In this document: positions 47,998 through 58,206 of the stretch, piece by piece | How positions within the stretch are numbered: the first letter of the stretch is position 1 | How the letters are laid out: every line of letters starts with the position of its first letter | Translations under genes and position numbers: made by a program | The notes under the pieces: model-generated | Told to the model about the DNA's origin: nothing | The model's input: only the letters and a program-made list of their open reading frames with translations | Databases searched by the model: none | Assembly (NCBI GenBank): GCA_030272585.1 | Contig: BSYQ01000004.1 | Coordinates: forward strand, 6,200,001 to 6,264,000 | DNA from: Bryopsis sp. KO-2023 | Lineage: Eukaryota; Chlorophyta; Ulvophyceae; Bryopsidales; Bryopsidaceae | Length of the DNA stretch: 64,000 nucleotides | Reading direction: 5' to 3'

Positions 47998-48288
47998 TAA
48001 ATCCCCACGCAGCTAGCGGAAAAACATCACGGAAAAACATCCGTTTACCCTGGACCACTGTTTCCGTCCTGCGGAAGGTTTTGTTTCACGAGCCTCTTTT
48101 CTCGGAACTAGAAGTGTATGGCGCGTTGGAATTTTTCGGCCGGCGAAAAGATTGAAGAGCGGGATGCATGAGAGAAAAGGAGGAACCGCACACATCGATA
48201 TTATCAGCAGCACCTGGCATAAAGAACCCTCGAAACATGCTTCGTTGGTAGTCTTTTTATATATGTGTGCATTATGGTTGGTGCACAG

Positions 48289-50080
48289 CTGGCATTGTTG
48301 CTCAGCCGATCCCTGTAGGGGCGGTTGCAGTCGTAGGGCTTACAGCCACCCTGATTACGAGAACACTGACATTTGGAGAGGCCTTCGCCGCATTCAGTAA
48401 GTGTGTGTGGTGTTCTTCAAAGGGGCAGATGAGCAGGAAAAAAAAAAGGTGAAAACAAATGAGAATAAATCAGCACCCATGTCGGCACTAAAGAGTTTGG
48501 ATGGATTGGTGAGGCAGTAGAACACTGGAGACACTTAGTCCCGGCAACCCGAGATACTTCTTTTACACACACCTCCTTTTTATTGTTACGAACTCAACAA
48601 ACGCCAGAAACACGTGCTGGTCCACGCCCATTCATAATTCCCATAACCGTCACTTCTAAAATAAGCAGATCTGATCCCATCTTGTTCTTTCTCGTCATCT
48701 CGTACTTCATACCATAAGAATGGAATTCCCTCATATCTGTGAGCTTCCCAGTTCTAATCACCTTCACATTAACCCTCCATCTTTCCCCTATCTTTTACAG
48801 GCACTGGATTAGGACATTGCTCTTTCCACCAAAGATGTTATAACTTCAAACATCGACAACCTTTCTGCAGCAAATTTTGAAGGGGCGAAAGATCGAGGGA
48901 TTTGGTTTTATCCCCAGGTGCACAGGTTCCGTGGTTGATTGCTTTCGCAATGTTTCTTGCACAAGCAATCAGAAAGTCAGGTCTCGGTCAAAGGATTGCT
49001 TACGTCTTCATATCGGCATTCGGGGGTTCTCCACTGGGTCTGGCATACAGCCTTGTTTTCAGGTGAGACGTGGATTCTATTTGCTGCATTTTTCATTGGA
49101 AATTCCTACATATCCAACATAGAGATATCTGTATCTTGATATTTTGTATGGACCCTCATCTCTGTTAACGGGGGGGGTGTCCTGTTTCTTTCGTTGCCGT
49201 CCCAGTTCTTGATATGCCTTTGATTGGCTCTGGGCTGGGGAGACATTTTGCTGGGCTGGGCGATTCTTTTTCTCTTCTGTAGGTAGCACTTCTGGAACTT
49301 TTATGGGTTGGATTGGATGCGACGTAAATGTGTTGCGACATGGACACCTAATTTCATGAACACCTACGAGCTAGACAATATGATTATGACTTCCAGGAAA
49401 ATCTGTGCTCTCTGCTTTCTTCTGTTTAATACATTTTCTATTTACAACACATCACAAATTTTTAAACCGACTGAGGGTAAATTCTGTTTAATTTTTTCTT
49501 TTTCTTTTTGCTCATTCCTGTCAGCGAATTTCTGTTGTCCCCGATCATACCGAGCGTTGCTGCAAGGGCAGGAGGAATAGTGCTCCCTTTGGTGAAATCT
49601 CTCTCTGAAGCATGCGGGTCCAGAGCTGGGGATGGAGCGGAAGGCAAACTGGACTCGTATTTGCACACCACCGTGTTTCATACGGCTGCCGTGAGCAGTG
49701 CGATGTTTTTGACAGCGAATCATCCCAACCCATTGAGTGCCAAGCTGGCAGAAGCTGCCACAAACATGGTGAGGAAGTCGCTCAAAGAAAGTTTTATTTT
49801 TTATTTTTTTTTATTTTTTTTGACCCTTTCTCCCTCCGACTCCCATCAAACTTTTTCCCGTTGTTACTTCCCAATGTGGTTTCCCCCCCCCGATGACAAG
49901 AATATCTTGTATAGGTGGATTGTTGCCTGCATTTGCTTGTTGCCAACGAGTATTTGACGTTCGTGTGTATCCCCAAGGTTCCAATGAACTCCCTTGCTCT
50001 CTCAAGAGTGCTTGTAGAAGCAACGTACCCTGTGGAAATAAAAGATGAGGCAGAAGTCAGGAGTGAACGGAAGAGTAAAA
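48289..50080 (+). CDS. Plastid 2-oxoglutarate/malate translocator, DiT1-like (3' part)
   Basis: Exon 48289-48396 reads GIVAQPIPVGAVAVVGLTAT then LTFGEAFAAF. Exon 48926-49062 reads VPWLIAFAMFLAQAIRKSGL and RIAYVFISAFGGSPLGLAYS. Exon 49525-49768 reads EFLLSPIIPSVAARAGGIVL then PLVKSLSEACGSRAGDGAE and SSAMFLTANHPNPLSAKL. These match the DASS-family dicarboxylate exchanger DiT1 of the plastid inner envelope (2-oxoglutarate in, malate out, for ammonia assimilation and photorespiration). The last exon is less clear; YPVEIKDEAE near 50030-50060 fits the family's YPPEIK end. The first third (transit peptide and first membrane helices) was not found; upstream lies the transposon cluster. Confidence 0.85.
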
Positions 50081-50210
50081 AAAAATTCAGTTTCGATCGG
50101 GAGGGGGCAGAAGTGAAGAAGAGTCAGAAAAAATTTCAGTTTCGATCGAGAGGGGGCAGAAAATCAGTAAAATCAATTTCGTGTTTCGATGTCAATGTTT
50201 AAGGAAATAT

Positions 50211-50295
50211 ATATTCCCCCCTCTCTACCGAACTTTATTTAAATTCACTTCTTTTTCCTTGAGTTAAATCAAGTTTGGTAGAGAGGGGAGAATAT
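50211..50295. repeat. Stem-loop at the convergent gene ends
   Basis: Arms 50211-50235 (ATATTCCCCCCTCTCTACCG...) and 50271-50295 pair at 23 of 25 positions, with further TTTAAAT/GTTAAAT pairing inside. It spans the stop region of the minus-strand gene and the 3' flank of the DiT1-like gene. It might act in 3'-end formation of both. Confidence 0.6.
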
Positions 50296-50684
50296 GAAGT
50301 CTTTAATATACCTGTTCCCAAAGCATGTAATGAATCGAGATATTTCATGGCTTCCAACGGAATATTGTCTTCCTCAGTTCCTCCACCTAGTGCCCTTCTT
50401 AATTCCCTCCCCTCATCGCTCGATAAGAAATTCACCACCTTCACAGCAGCCTTCGACTTTGTCGCCCAAAACCAGCCTTTTTTCGGAAGTTGTAGAGGGG
50501 CACTGTTTTGAACAGATCGTCGTTTTTTATTCTTTTAAAAGCTCTTCCAGCACTTGTCCTTGCTTCGTCCATCGGTTGCGAACGAGCGGAAAAACTTGAT
50601 AACAAAACAAGAAGGTATTCTGTACGCTGTGTGTCCTGGTGCTTTGAGCGAGGATAGACGTTGGAAGGTCAGGGTGGGCATCAT
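50235..50684 (-). CDS. Small protein, possibly mitochondrial, function unknown
   Basis: Exon 1 from 50684 reads MMPTLTFQRLSSLKAPGHTA then FVIKFFRSFATDGRSK, a basic, Ser-rich leader with RSFAT, like a mitochondrial presequence. Exon 2 (to the stop at 50235) reads KAAVKVVNFLSSDEGRELRR ALGG and then EDNIPLEAMKYLDSLH. The join near 50520-50540 is inferred. About 130 residues. It runs convergent to the DiT1-like gene, and its last codons lie in a stem-loop. Confidence 0.45.
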
Positions 50685-50689
50685 CCTTG

Positions 50690-51742
50690 CTCATAGCAAT
50701 CGAGGAGGCGGAGGTGGGGCGGCGTTTTTTTCTCGACCGGAGTCGGGGGAAGTTAGACGAGCGTGCGCGCGCGCGGTTCCGTGATGTTTTTCCGCTAACT
50801 GCGTTGGACTGGCAGGAGCGACGGAATTGGGGATGGAAGTAAATTGCCACGTGACTTGTACGACCCCCCTCCCAACGGACTGGATATAGTGCCGTCCTTT
50901 CGAAGGTCGTCGAACGTCGGCGAACGATGTCGTCCTCTCAATTCGGTAGAGCGTCGATAATTGTGACGCTTCGAAAAGCGATTCGGCCGAAGTACAAGCG
51001 CTGACGCGCAGCAGACAGTTGGAAGCGTGGTGATGTAAAAACATTAAATTGATGTTCAGCGCTTGAACGCTTCGACAGAAAATCATTCGCAGAGGAAAAT
51101 GTGATAAAGCCGAACAGGACGCAAAGTCCCACAGTCGGACGCAAACTCAAAGCACTCACACACACAAGAGAGAAGAGAAGAAAGAGCATTTTTACAAGTT
51201 CATATCCATTTTTACGAAGCCTTCTCCGGGAGGTGTCTCCCACAATACCAAAGATACCGTCTCCCTCTGGAGTTTCACCTTCCTGGCCTGAGATTACCTA
51301 TCCACAGAGTGCTATATCCCACGTATCTAAGAGAATTCTTCCTCGATACTTCAGCTCCCGGAGGATAACTATCTCGAAAGGATGAGTTCCAGCTTCGAAC
51401 GGCTATGTGTAACAGTCGGAGATTCGGAGAGAGAACTTGCTCAGATAAGGCTTGAACTTTTCGTTGTCCTCTCTACAAAATAGCTCCCTTCTTATACTCC
51501 CCTGCCAGGTCTACGATAGAACGTATGGGTTGGCCAGGAGGTGCGACCCCAACGTCGAGTTCTCTCCCTCTACGCGAGGGAGACTCAGTTATTCGCTGGA
51601 ATGGTCTGGGTGAGTCAATTCACTGGGGGCAGAGTGTATTTCACTTGTGGTGTACACGCCGTGTTTCGCTGGCGTAACTGTTTGCCTTGACTGCGTTTTC
51701 GCTGGCTGGCTAGACTGGGCGAATAGATATTCGCTGGAAAGT
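50690..51742. other. Intergenic, with inverted copy of the 43.9-kb repeat
   Basis: About 50778-50890 is the uninterrupted, inverted copy of the repeat split at 44.0/48.0 kb. The rest (to 51742) is unrecognised, with moderate GC and fewer homopolymers than the surrounding DNA, which fits an old mobile element. No gene seen. Confidence 0.5.
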
Positions 51743-52003
51743 CTAGTCGGCCAGGTACTCTACGCTGTCCTTAGGTGACCAGCCAGTTGTCGACAACACC
51801 TCCAAGAGAACATACACAGCCACGGAGGCCAGTGCGTCAACCTTGTTCGAGAGTCGAACTCGAATACTCAGAATGTAGTATTCCACCATCAAGGATTCAA
51901 TCCGACAATTACTAGAATTGCGGTACAGGATTGATCTCGAGGTGTCGTATCCCAGAAGACTGGAAATGTAATTTGGTGTCACAGTACTTTGACCGGATTG
52001 CAT
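51743..52003 (-). CDS. Hypothetical open frame, 86 codons
   Basis: Reads MQSGQSTVTPNYISSLLGYD ... VDALASVAVYVLLEVLSTTG WSP... with normal protein composition and no known domain. It begins 30 bp downstream (minus strand) of the dispersed repeat at 52033-52180. It may be part of a mobile element rather than a host gene. Confidence 0.25.
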   Translation of the reverse strand: MQSGQSTVTPNYISSLLGYDTSRSILYRNSSNCRIESLMVEYYILSIRVRLSNKVDALASVAVYVLLEVLSTTGWSPKDSVEYLAD

Positions 52004-52032
52004 CTTGCACCGTCACAATAATCATGGTTTGA

Positions 52033-52180
52033 AAAAGGGGACGTCCCGTCGACAAGACGTTTCGGAAATGGTTTGTCGCGCGCGCTGTGACTTGTGACTG
52101 ACTTTGTCGGGCGAATTTACGATCCTCGCTGAGTCTGCGCTGGTGGGAAAAAAGAGGAAAAGATAAAGAAGACGGAAGCC
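52033..52180. repeat. Dispersed repeat, copy 2 (mate at 7671-7832)
   Basis: Same orientation as copy 1, starting GGGGACGTCCCGTCGACAAG. Has an 11-14-bp insertion (GGTTTGTCGCGCG) relative to copy 1 and lacks a ~28-bp CCAGCCAGTGGC... segment. Confidence 0.8.
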
Positions 52181-52963
52181 GAGATTTTTCACCAGTGGTT
52201 TGTGATATGCACTCAGGATCTTTACACCACGTAAACTCAGAAGCCATGGAGAGGCGTACTGTGGGATTTTTACAACAGGTAAAAATATTAGAGTTTTTCG
52301 AGAAAGCCAAAAAGTGTGCAAGAGACGAAAACGCATTTAATGATTTCATTTACATTGATTTCCACCCAGCTCTTTCGATCCATTCTTATCTTTAAAAAAA
52401 AAAAGCAACGACCTGCGTCGTTTTTTACACAGAACAATCCCCCCATCTTTGCTGCTTCCCACTCTTTTCCAAACATCTGCATGTCAAAAAATGACCCTCT
52501 CCACCTCCCATAGAATAAATAAGCCACATTTTATTCCTGAATATGCACATACTGATGTTTGCATAGACATGCGTATGTTTCAGAACCCCCAGTTCTGATC
52601 GAATAAAAGGAACTTCTTCGAATTTCATGAAATTGTGAAATGTCCAAGGGAAATCCTGCAAGAAACTCTCACATTTCTGCATGCACTGAACAATTTTTGA
52701 CCCTATTTCCACCCCAAATTCCCCGATACACAACATGTCGGTTTTCGAAAAAAGGCAAATATTTTCTAGGTCCACAATTGAAGAAAAAAAACAGAACATA
52801 GCATGAATGCACCCTGTTGCCCCAACATGTCAAGTCTTTTCACCACCAGGCTGACATTCAGTGATCTTTTTCCACCCAGCTCCCCCCCCCTGCCCCTATA
52901 ATACAAACATTACATGGATATCTTCTCATCTTTGAAACAATATTGGAACATTGTACATTCAGA
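52181..52963. other. Intergenic, no gene seen
   Basis: Short frames on both strands only. Contains the 3' UTR of the kinase gene (minus) toward 52963. Confidence 0.45.
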
Positions 52964-54390
52964 TCACTCATGAATCGATGCCGCTCGATTGACTAATCGG
53001 ATTAGCGACTCTGTGCTGGGGATTTCAGAGCTAATCCTGGCGAACTCTTCTGGAGACGTCAGTTTGTCGTTTAGTGCTTTTGCTCTGGGAGGAAGGTCTT
53101 TCTGAAACCAGGCGCTGTTTATTACGTCATCCACGGTGAACCTCTGCTCACTGTTCGTTTCCAACATCCCCTTCAGTAAGTCGCGCACCTCCTGTGAGAC
53201 CTGGGGCAATCGACAGAAGCGAAACAAAGCGTCAAGCACAGGAAAAGGCGTGCCCGTAGAATTTGTGGAAGTTTTGCGTCACGTGGGGCGAATCGAGAGA
53301 AAAACAGGTCAGAGACCTTTTATGACTGAGAGGCCTCGATTGGTATAGAGCTCACCTGCTTCTCGCTCCCCATCTCAATTCTCCTGGTTTCCAGGCGCCG
53401 CAAATTGACGTTGTAGAGCTCCAAACTGTCCTCCCTGAACAACTCATATTCCCTCTCACCGTCTGCAACAGGCCAGCCGGCAAGTCCATAGAGGAGCTTG
53501 TACAGCAGCACGCCGCAAGAGAACATGTCTGCTTTGTAGGGATCGTACTGGATCTCGTTGCGGTGAGCGACCACGACTTCCGGCGCCCAGTAGCCAGGCG
53601 TGCCGACGAGCGAGAGTGCTAAACTGCTCTCCGGTCGCGTGCATTTCGACAGCCCCCAGTCGCACACTTTCAGCATCGGTAGGTCGGACTCGGGGGTTTT
53701 GTTCAAGAGGCAGTGCTCCAGTTTTATGTCTCTGTTTGTCACCTGAGGGGAAAAAACAAAAGGAAATCAGAAGTGTTTTTACAGCAAGGAAAAGCAGTGG
53801 TGGTTTTGTGGAGGGTCATACGCCTTTCGGCCACTCACACTTTGCGACAAGATCTGAAAGAAGTCAGAGTCGTCAGTGGGCTCTATGATTGAGTTGGAAA
53901 CACGAGACACGGAGGCAAACGCTACCTTCATGCGGTGGCAATAATCGACAGCGACTATGAGTTGCTGGAAATAGTGGCGAGCCAGGTCTTCGTCGAGGCC
54001 GTCTTTCTTTAGGGCTACGAGATCCAGCAACGACCTCAACAGACGGCCTCTCTGCACTGGCGAGTCGGCATACTCCATGCAGACGACGAGGAACGAGTTT
54101 GTAACGAACGCCCCTCGATACTGTGCAATCAAAGGGTGACATAGGCGACTGTGGTTTTCCAGTTCGCGCAACGCTCGTTTCCTCGCGAGCTCCTTTTCCG
54201 CGTCAGTTCCCGTGAGGCTGCTTCTGGGTATGAGTTTGATGGCCCTCTCTTCCGAACGTTGCGCGCTGGTCGCGCGCAGCACTAGACCTTGCGCGCCGCG
54301 CCCGATCACTTGAAAACTGTGATATCGAGAACGCAGGATGGCGTCGGCAGAAAGTGCTGCAACAACAGCTTCTTCTTCGGTTGTGTGCAT
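52964..54390 (-). CDS. Atypical Ser/Thr protein kinase (CAMK/SnRK-like)
   Basis: Three phase-0 exons, 54390-53926, 53742-53356 and 53200-52964, give 362 residues. The glycine loop is IGRGAQGLVLRAT and the VAIK lysine is in AIKLIP. The catalytic loop, normally HRDLKLEN, reads TNRDIKLEHCLL: the Asp is kept but His and the metal-binding Asn are changed (N at the H position, H at the N position). DFG is DWG (VCDWGLSK). APE is kept in GTPGYWAPEVV, and the DMFSCGVLLYKLL helix F fits CAMK/SnRK kinases. The C-terminal tail (LTSPEEFARISSEIPSTESL) is short. It could be active with altered metal binding or be a pseudokinase. An upstream Met at 54534 would add 48 residues. Confidence 0.85.
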
Positions 54391-54952
54391 AACGGCGATT
54401 GAAATTGTGCAAATTCTGAGCAATCCGATCGTGTGTGGAGTGCTGAGGGGGGGGGGGCAGCTGCTCAAAGTAGGATTCTGAGGTATTAGTAATCGGAGAT
54501 CCGAGGTCTCACTTATCCGCCATGTCGCACCCACAGCGCGAGCTTCTGTGGCAACTGCTGTTCAGGCTCCACCACATGGTTGAACCTTGCCTCATCACGT
54601 GTGCAAAAATTTTTGAAACACAAGGAGCAGCAGGATTCGGTCAGAATTGATCGATTGATCGGTTGGTTTGGTGGTAGATCTGGTCATTTAAATGTGTGAA
54701 CTTTGGAATGGAGTAATTCAGTTGGGTACTTATGGTGCAGTTTGTACAGCTAGGACTCATGGTTGTCTATTTGAAGGGATTATGTTCGGAACAGGGGTCA
54801 TTCAAGTGAGAATGTAAGAATGTGAATTCAAGACACATTTATTTGTGTGTGGGAGGGTCTCATCCAGGCGTGATGACGAAAAATCAAGTTCAGAAGAAAA
54901 AACTGGAGCAGCATGAAACGAAAGGTGTGGAATCGAAGGTGGAGTATCGGCT
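54391..54952. other. Spacer between two minus-strand genes
   Basis: Upstream region of the kinase and downstream region of the LysM-fibrillin gene. A run of G (54453-54461) and no coding signal. Confidence 0.5.
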
Positions 54953-57579
54953 TTACAAGGCAACTGCTTGGTCGCTTTCATCCACAGCCACCACTTCATC
55001 CTGTGACTCCAACGTGGCCTCGTTCCCCTCTTTTCCTGTTGTCACCTTGGTCAGAATATACACTTCGTCGCTCTCATCTCGACAAACCAGGACATCCCCA
55101 CTAACGCATGTTATGCGAACCCATTTATCCGCACGACTCCGAACGAAATCGGTCAGCTGCTGAGGAAGAAAGCGCTCCACGATAGAAACAACAGATTGGG
55201 CAGATTCCAACCCCGCGTTGACACCGTTCCTGACTGGGGTGAACAGTTGTTGGAGAGCAGAGATGTTTATTTCTTGCCCCAGCATGGATAAAGACGTTGG
55301 GAAGTCGGAAGTATCAACATCCAGACTCGACAGAATTTGTGGAAGGAAAGCCTCGGGGACCCCGTTGGTATGAGAAAAGCGGACTTGACCGATGCGCGAC
55401 GTTCTCACGGAGATCGCTTGCGAGTCTCCTGAGATTGTGGGGACGAGGACGGACATCTGAACAGAACACAACCGTTGTGTTATTCACATGAAACTTAACA
55501 TCTGTCCTGAGCATTTGCTTTGGTTTGAAAGGTACCAATCCAGGGAACAACTTTCTAACCTGTCCACAGGTAACTTTGTAAGGCCCCCCCACCATAATGT
55601 TTCTTGAAATAACATGCATTCTACAGATTGTCTCAAGCTTAAGCACCTTGTTGAAGACGGTCTTCGTTGCGCCATCAACCTCATGAAATATCTCTTCCAG
55701 CTTCATAAATGACGTCGACTCCAAAATTCTGGCAGCGTTCTTGACGAAGCTGTCAGAAGTGTACACAAGCCTCCAAGTCCCCCATGCCTTCATAAGAATC
55801 TGTAAAGCAGTACATAGCGAGTGTTGATCCACACCAGCCGCCGTTTCGCTGAGCACTGAACCAAAGCAACGCAACCTCTCGAGAGGAGCTTGGAGCTTGG
55901 AGCTCCAAGTGATTGTCTACCTGAGATTCTGTGGATTTCTTTCGTTGCGTTTCGAGATCGATCACAGCTTCAACAATAGCCCCTTTTTGATCCTCACTGA
56001 CGTCGCTTCCCAAGTTGATATCAAGCAAAGCTTCCTTCAGTTTGGCGACTCGCTCAGCCTCGTATCCATCCATGATATTGAAAGAAACACCATTGGTGGA
56101 CTGGGGCGCAACCAGTCTTGTGGAATCGTCTGTTTTTGGCTCAGTGTCAGTGGACTCCACCTCCCTTGCCTCCTTTTTCCCATTCATCGACAGCACGTTT
56201 ATCCAGTTGGGGATTATTGTCGACTGAACGTCACTTCTCGCTTGTTCATTCTTTTTGGGCTCCATTTCCTTAGCGCCACTGGCAAGGGCAATTGGAGCCA
56301 TTGTGGCTACAGTTGTGGTGAGGGAGCTGCGTTTTTGCTCGACACTCGGTGGAGAAACGCCGTTCGTGCTTTGAACTGGTTCCTCCGAAACATTTGCTGC
56401 AGTCAAAGGCACTCCATTTCCCTGCGAAAGTAAGGGTCGTATTCTTTTATTGGGTCCAGGCGGTCACTGCAAGTCGTCTCTTTTTGAAATTCGTGCGCGT
56501 ACCTTGCGTTGATCGCGAGCCCTTTCAGTGCTTTGAATCTTAATCTGAGCATTATCAGTCTTCTTCGATGGTTTCGATCCGTTTTTGGATACCTTTTTTT
56601 TTGACATTGAGGTGCCGCCCAAGGTGGGCTGTTTTTCCTCGACTGGTGCCAACGCCTTTTTGCCTGGAATGACCACGATCTGTCGGCAAAAACACCTCAG
56701 AAGCGAATCCTATGAAAGCCAACCCAAGTGCACCTTGAAAGACTGGTTTCCCCTTACTGGCTCTCTTGTTAATCGTTGAAGCAATACGCCACCAAGGACC
56801 ACCACAGCAACAAAACCGGCGAGCCATTGTCCTCCGATTCCCCCAAACTGCCTTCCTGACAACTCTGAGGTAGCAGGCGTGGAAACAGGCACTGCGACCA
56901 ATAAGGTCTGATCGAGCTCAGCTCTTGCCCGACCTTGGGTTGATGGAATCGACAAGCAATCTCCAGGAAATATCAGGTCTGATGCGAACACCTTCGCCTT
57001 TTTCGACCCCGTCTGAATTCTTGCTCTCGAGGGCTCGTACAACACCGACTTATTCGCATTCTGGGGAAGTCAGAAGTTGGATGAGTTGAAGATACCGCCG
57101 CCTTTCATTCCAAATTGGTCCATGACTTCCACACTTCTTGGAATCACTTTGAATGAAACACTTTGCTCACCTTCAGATCTTGCGTTGTGAGGTCGAACTT
57201 TCGTGCAATGAGGTGGAGCGTGTCTCCTTGCTGCCAAGACCAGTCCAACAACGAATTCAGTCGATATTCCACAGTCCATGGAGTTTTCACTGCAATCTCC
57301 AGCGAGGGTAGACCGGGTTTGGTTCGTATCAGGAGCTATGTATCTCGCCAAGAACGCGCGACACACAGGGAGGTGTCGGGGGGGGGGATACACCATGCTC
57401 ACTTGTACTGTATACTTGGTGGAGGCTGCGGCTGTGATCGTCAAGTCCCTCCTGACCATTCGTCTCCCGGGACTTGACCATATCCTCGTGCCAGCGAACG
57501 GAAAATTGATCGTTTTACGAAGGACGGCGCGTCTCACACTGACGGGCCTGCATCTGGCTGGGACCCAAGGGCGATCCAT
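54953..57579 (-). CDS. Plastid LysM-domain plus PAP/fibrillin protein
   Basis: Seven exons: 57579 to about 57403, about 57286-57176, about 57062-56730, about 56681-56503, about 56423-55922, about 55800-55635 and 55456-54953. The start MDRPWVPARCRPVSVRRAVL is an Arg/Ser-rich transit peptide. LysM core: WQQGDTLHLIARKFDLTTQD ... DLIFPGDCLSIPS. Next is a membrane helix (WLAGFVAVVVLGGVLL), then a Lys/Ser-rich and acidic linker. The last two exons form a PAP/fibrillin domain: GTWRLVYTSDSF at its start, VDGATKTVFNKVLKL, then the closing ITCVSGDVLVCRDESDEVYI (family form LR..RG..G..FV). Fibrillins sit on plastoglobules and thylakoids. The LysM-TM-fibrillin order is unusual. Splice of exon 6 to 7 is inferred. 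Confidence 0.75.
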
Positions 57580-57715
57580 CGCCGAGAGTCCCTCACGGCT
57601 CGACGCCTTTCACGATTTGATTCCTTGGTGGAATCCAACCTGCAAAATTGTCAATTTAGGACACTTTGTAATCGGCTCAGCAAGGAAACGATAGAGCGCG
57701 CCCCAAAACATCGCC

Positions 57716-57860
57716 TCACTCAACGCCAGCAGGAAACTTATAGAGCACCATTTCGTATCCAACCATTGGTTTGCAAGGGTATGCACGCATTGGGCAGATA
57801 TCGCCCCTCGACAAGCAATCCCTCCGAATTGCTTGGAAGAAAAATGTTGGAATCTGACAT
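57716..57860 (-). CDS. Possible short exon or small ORF
   Basis: A minus frame reads MSDSNIFLPSNSEGLLVEGR then NACIPLQTNGWIRNGAL and stops. Composition is protein-like, but there is no family match. It may belong with the frame at 57967-58206 or be chance. Confidence 0.2.
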
Positions 57861-57966
57861 GGCGGCTGTTGTCTGACGAGGGGTCTGGAACCCAAAATCG
57901 TCATTTTATGTTTTAACTGTGGTCATCTTCCTGCACTGTCAATCGCCTCACCACGAAAGATGTTGA

Positions 57967-58206
57967 TCATCGCTTCCTGTGGCTGTGCTTTCTGAACAAA
58001 TCGCTGGTGCAGCTGCTGGTTCCGAGTTCGGCTGCAAAATCTTCGATTCGAGCAGGGTGTTCGAGAGGAATATTGTCGTACGTTTCCTGTCTGGCTTCGA
58101 TTTCAGCTCGAAAGAAATCCCGAACGATTCTCCCTATTTCGAACGACTTTTTCTTCACGCCCAACGGCCCAGGCGGAAATTCGGCCATGACAGAAACCAT
58201 GCTCAC
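57967..58206 (-). CDS. Small conserved-looking protein, unknown
   Basis: A 79-codon frame: MSMVSVMAEFPPGPLGVKKK, then FEIGRIVRDFFRAEIEARQE, then LEHPARIEDFAAELG and a Ser/His/Arg-rich end. The middle is strongly helical. It could be a whole small protein or a first exon. No known family. Confidence 0.35.
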   Translation of the reverse strand: MSMVSVMAEFPPGPLGVKKKSFEIGRIVRDFFRAEIEARQETYDNIPLEHPARIEDFAAELGTSSCTSDLFRKHSHRKR

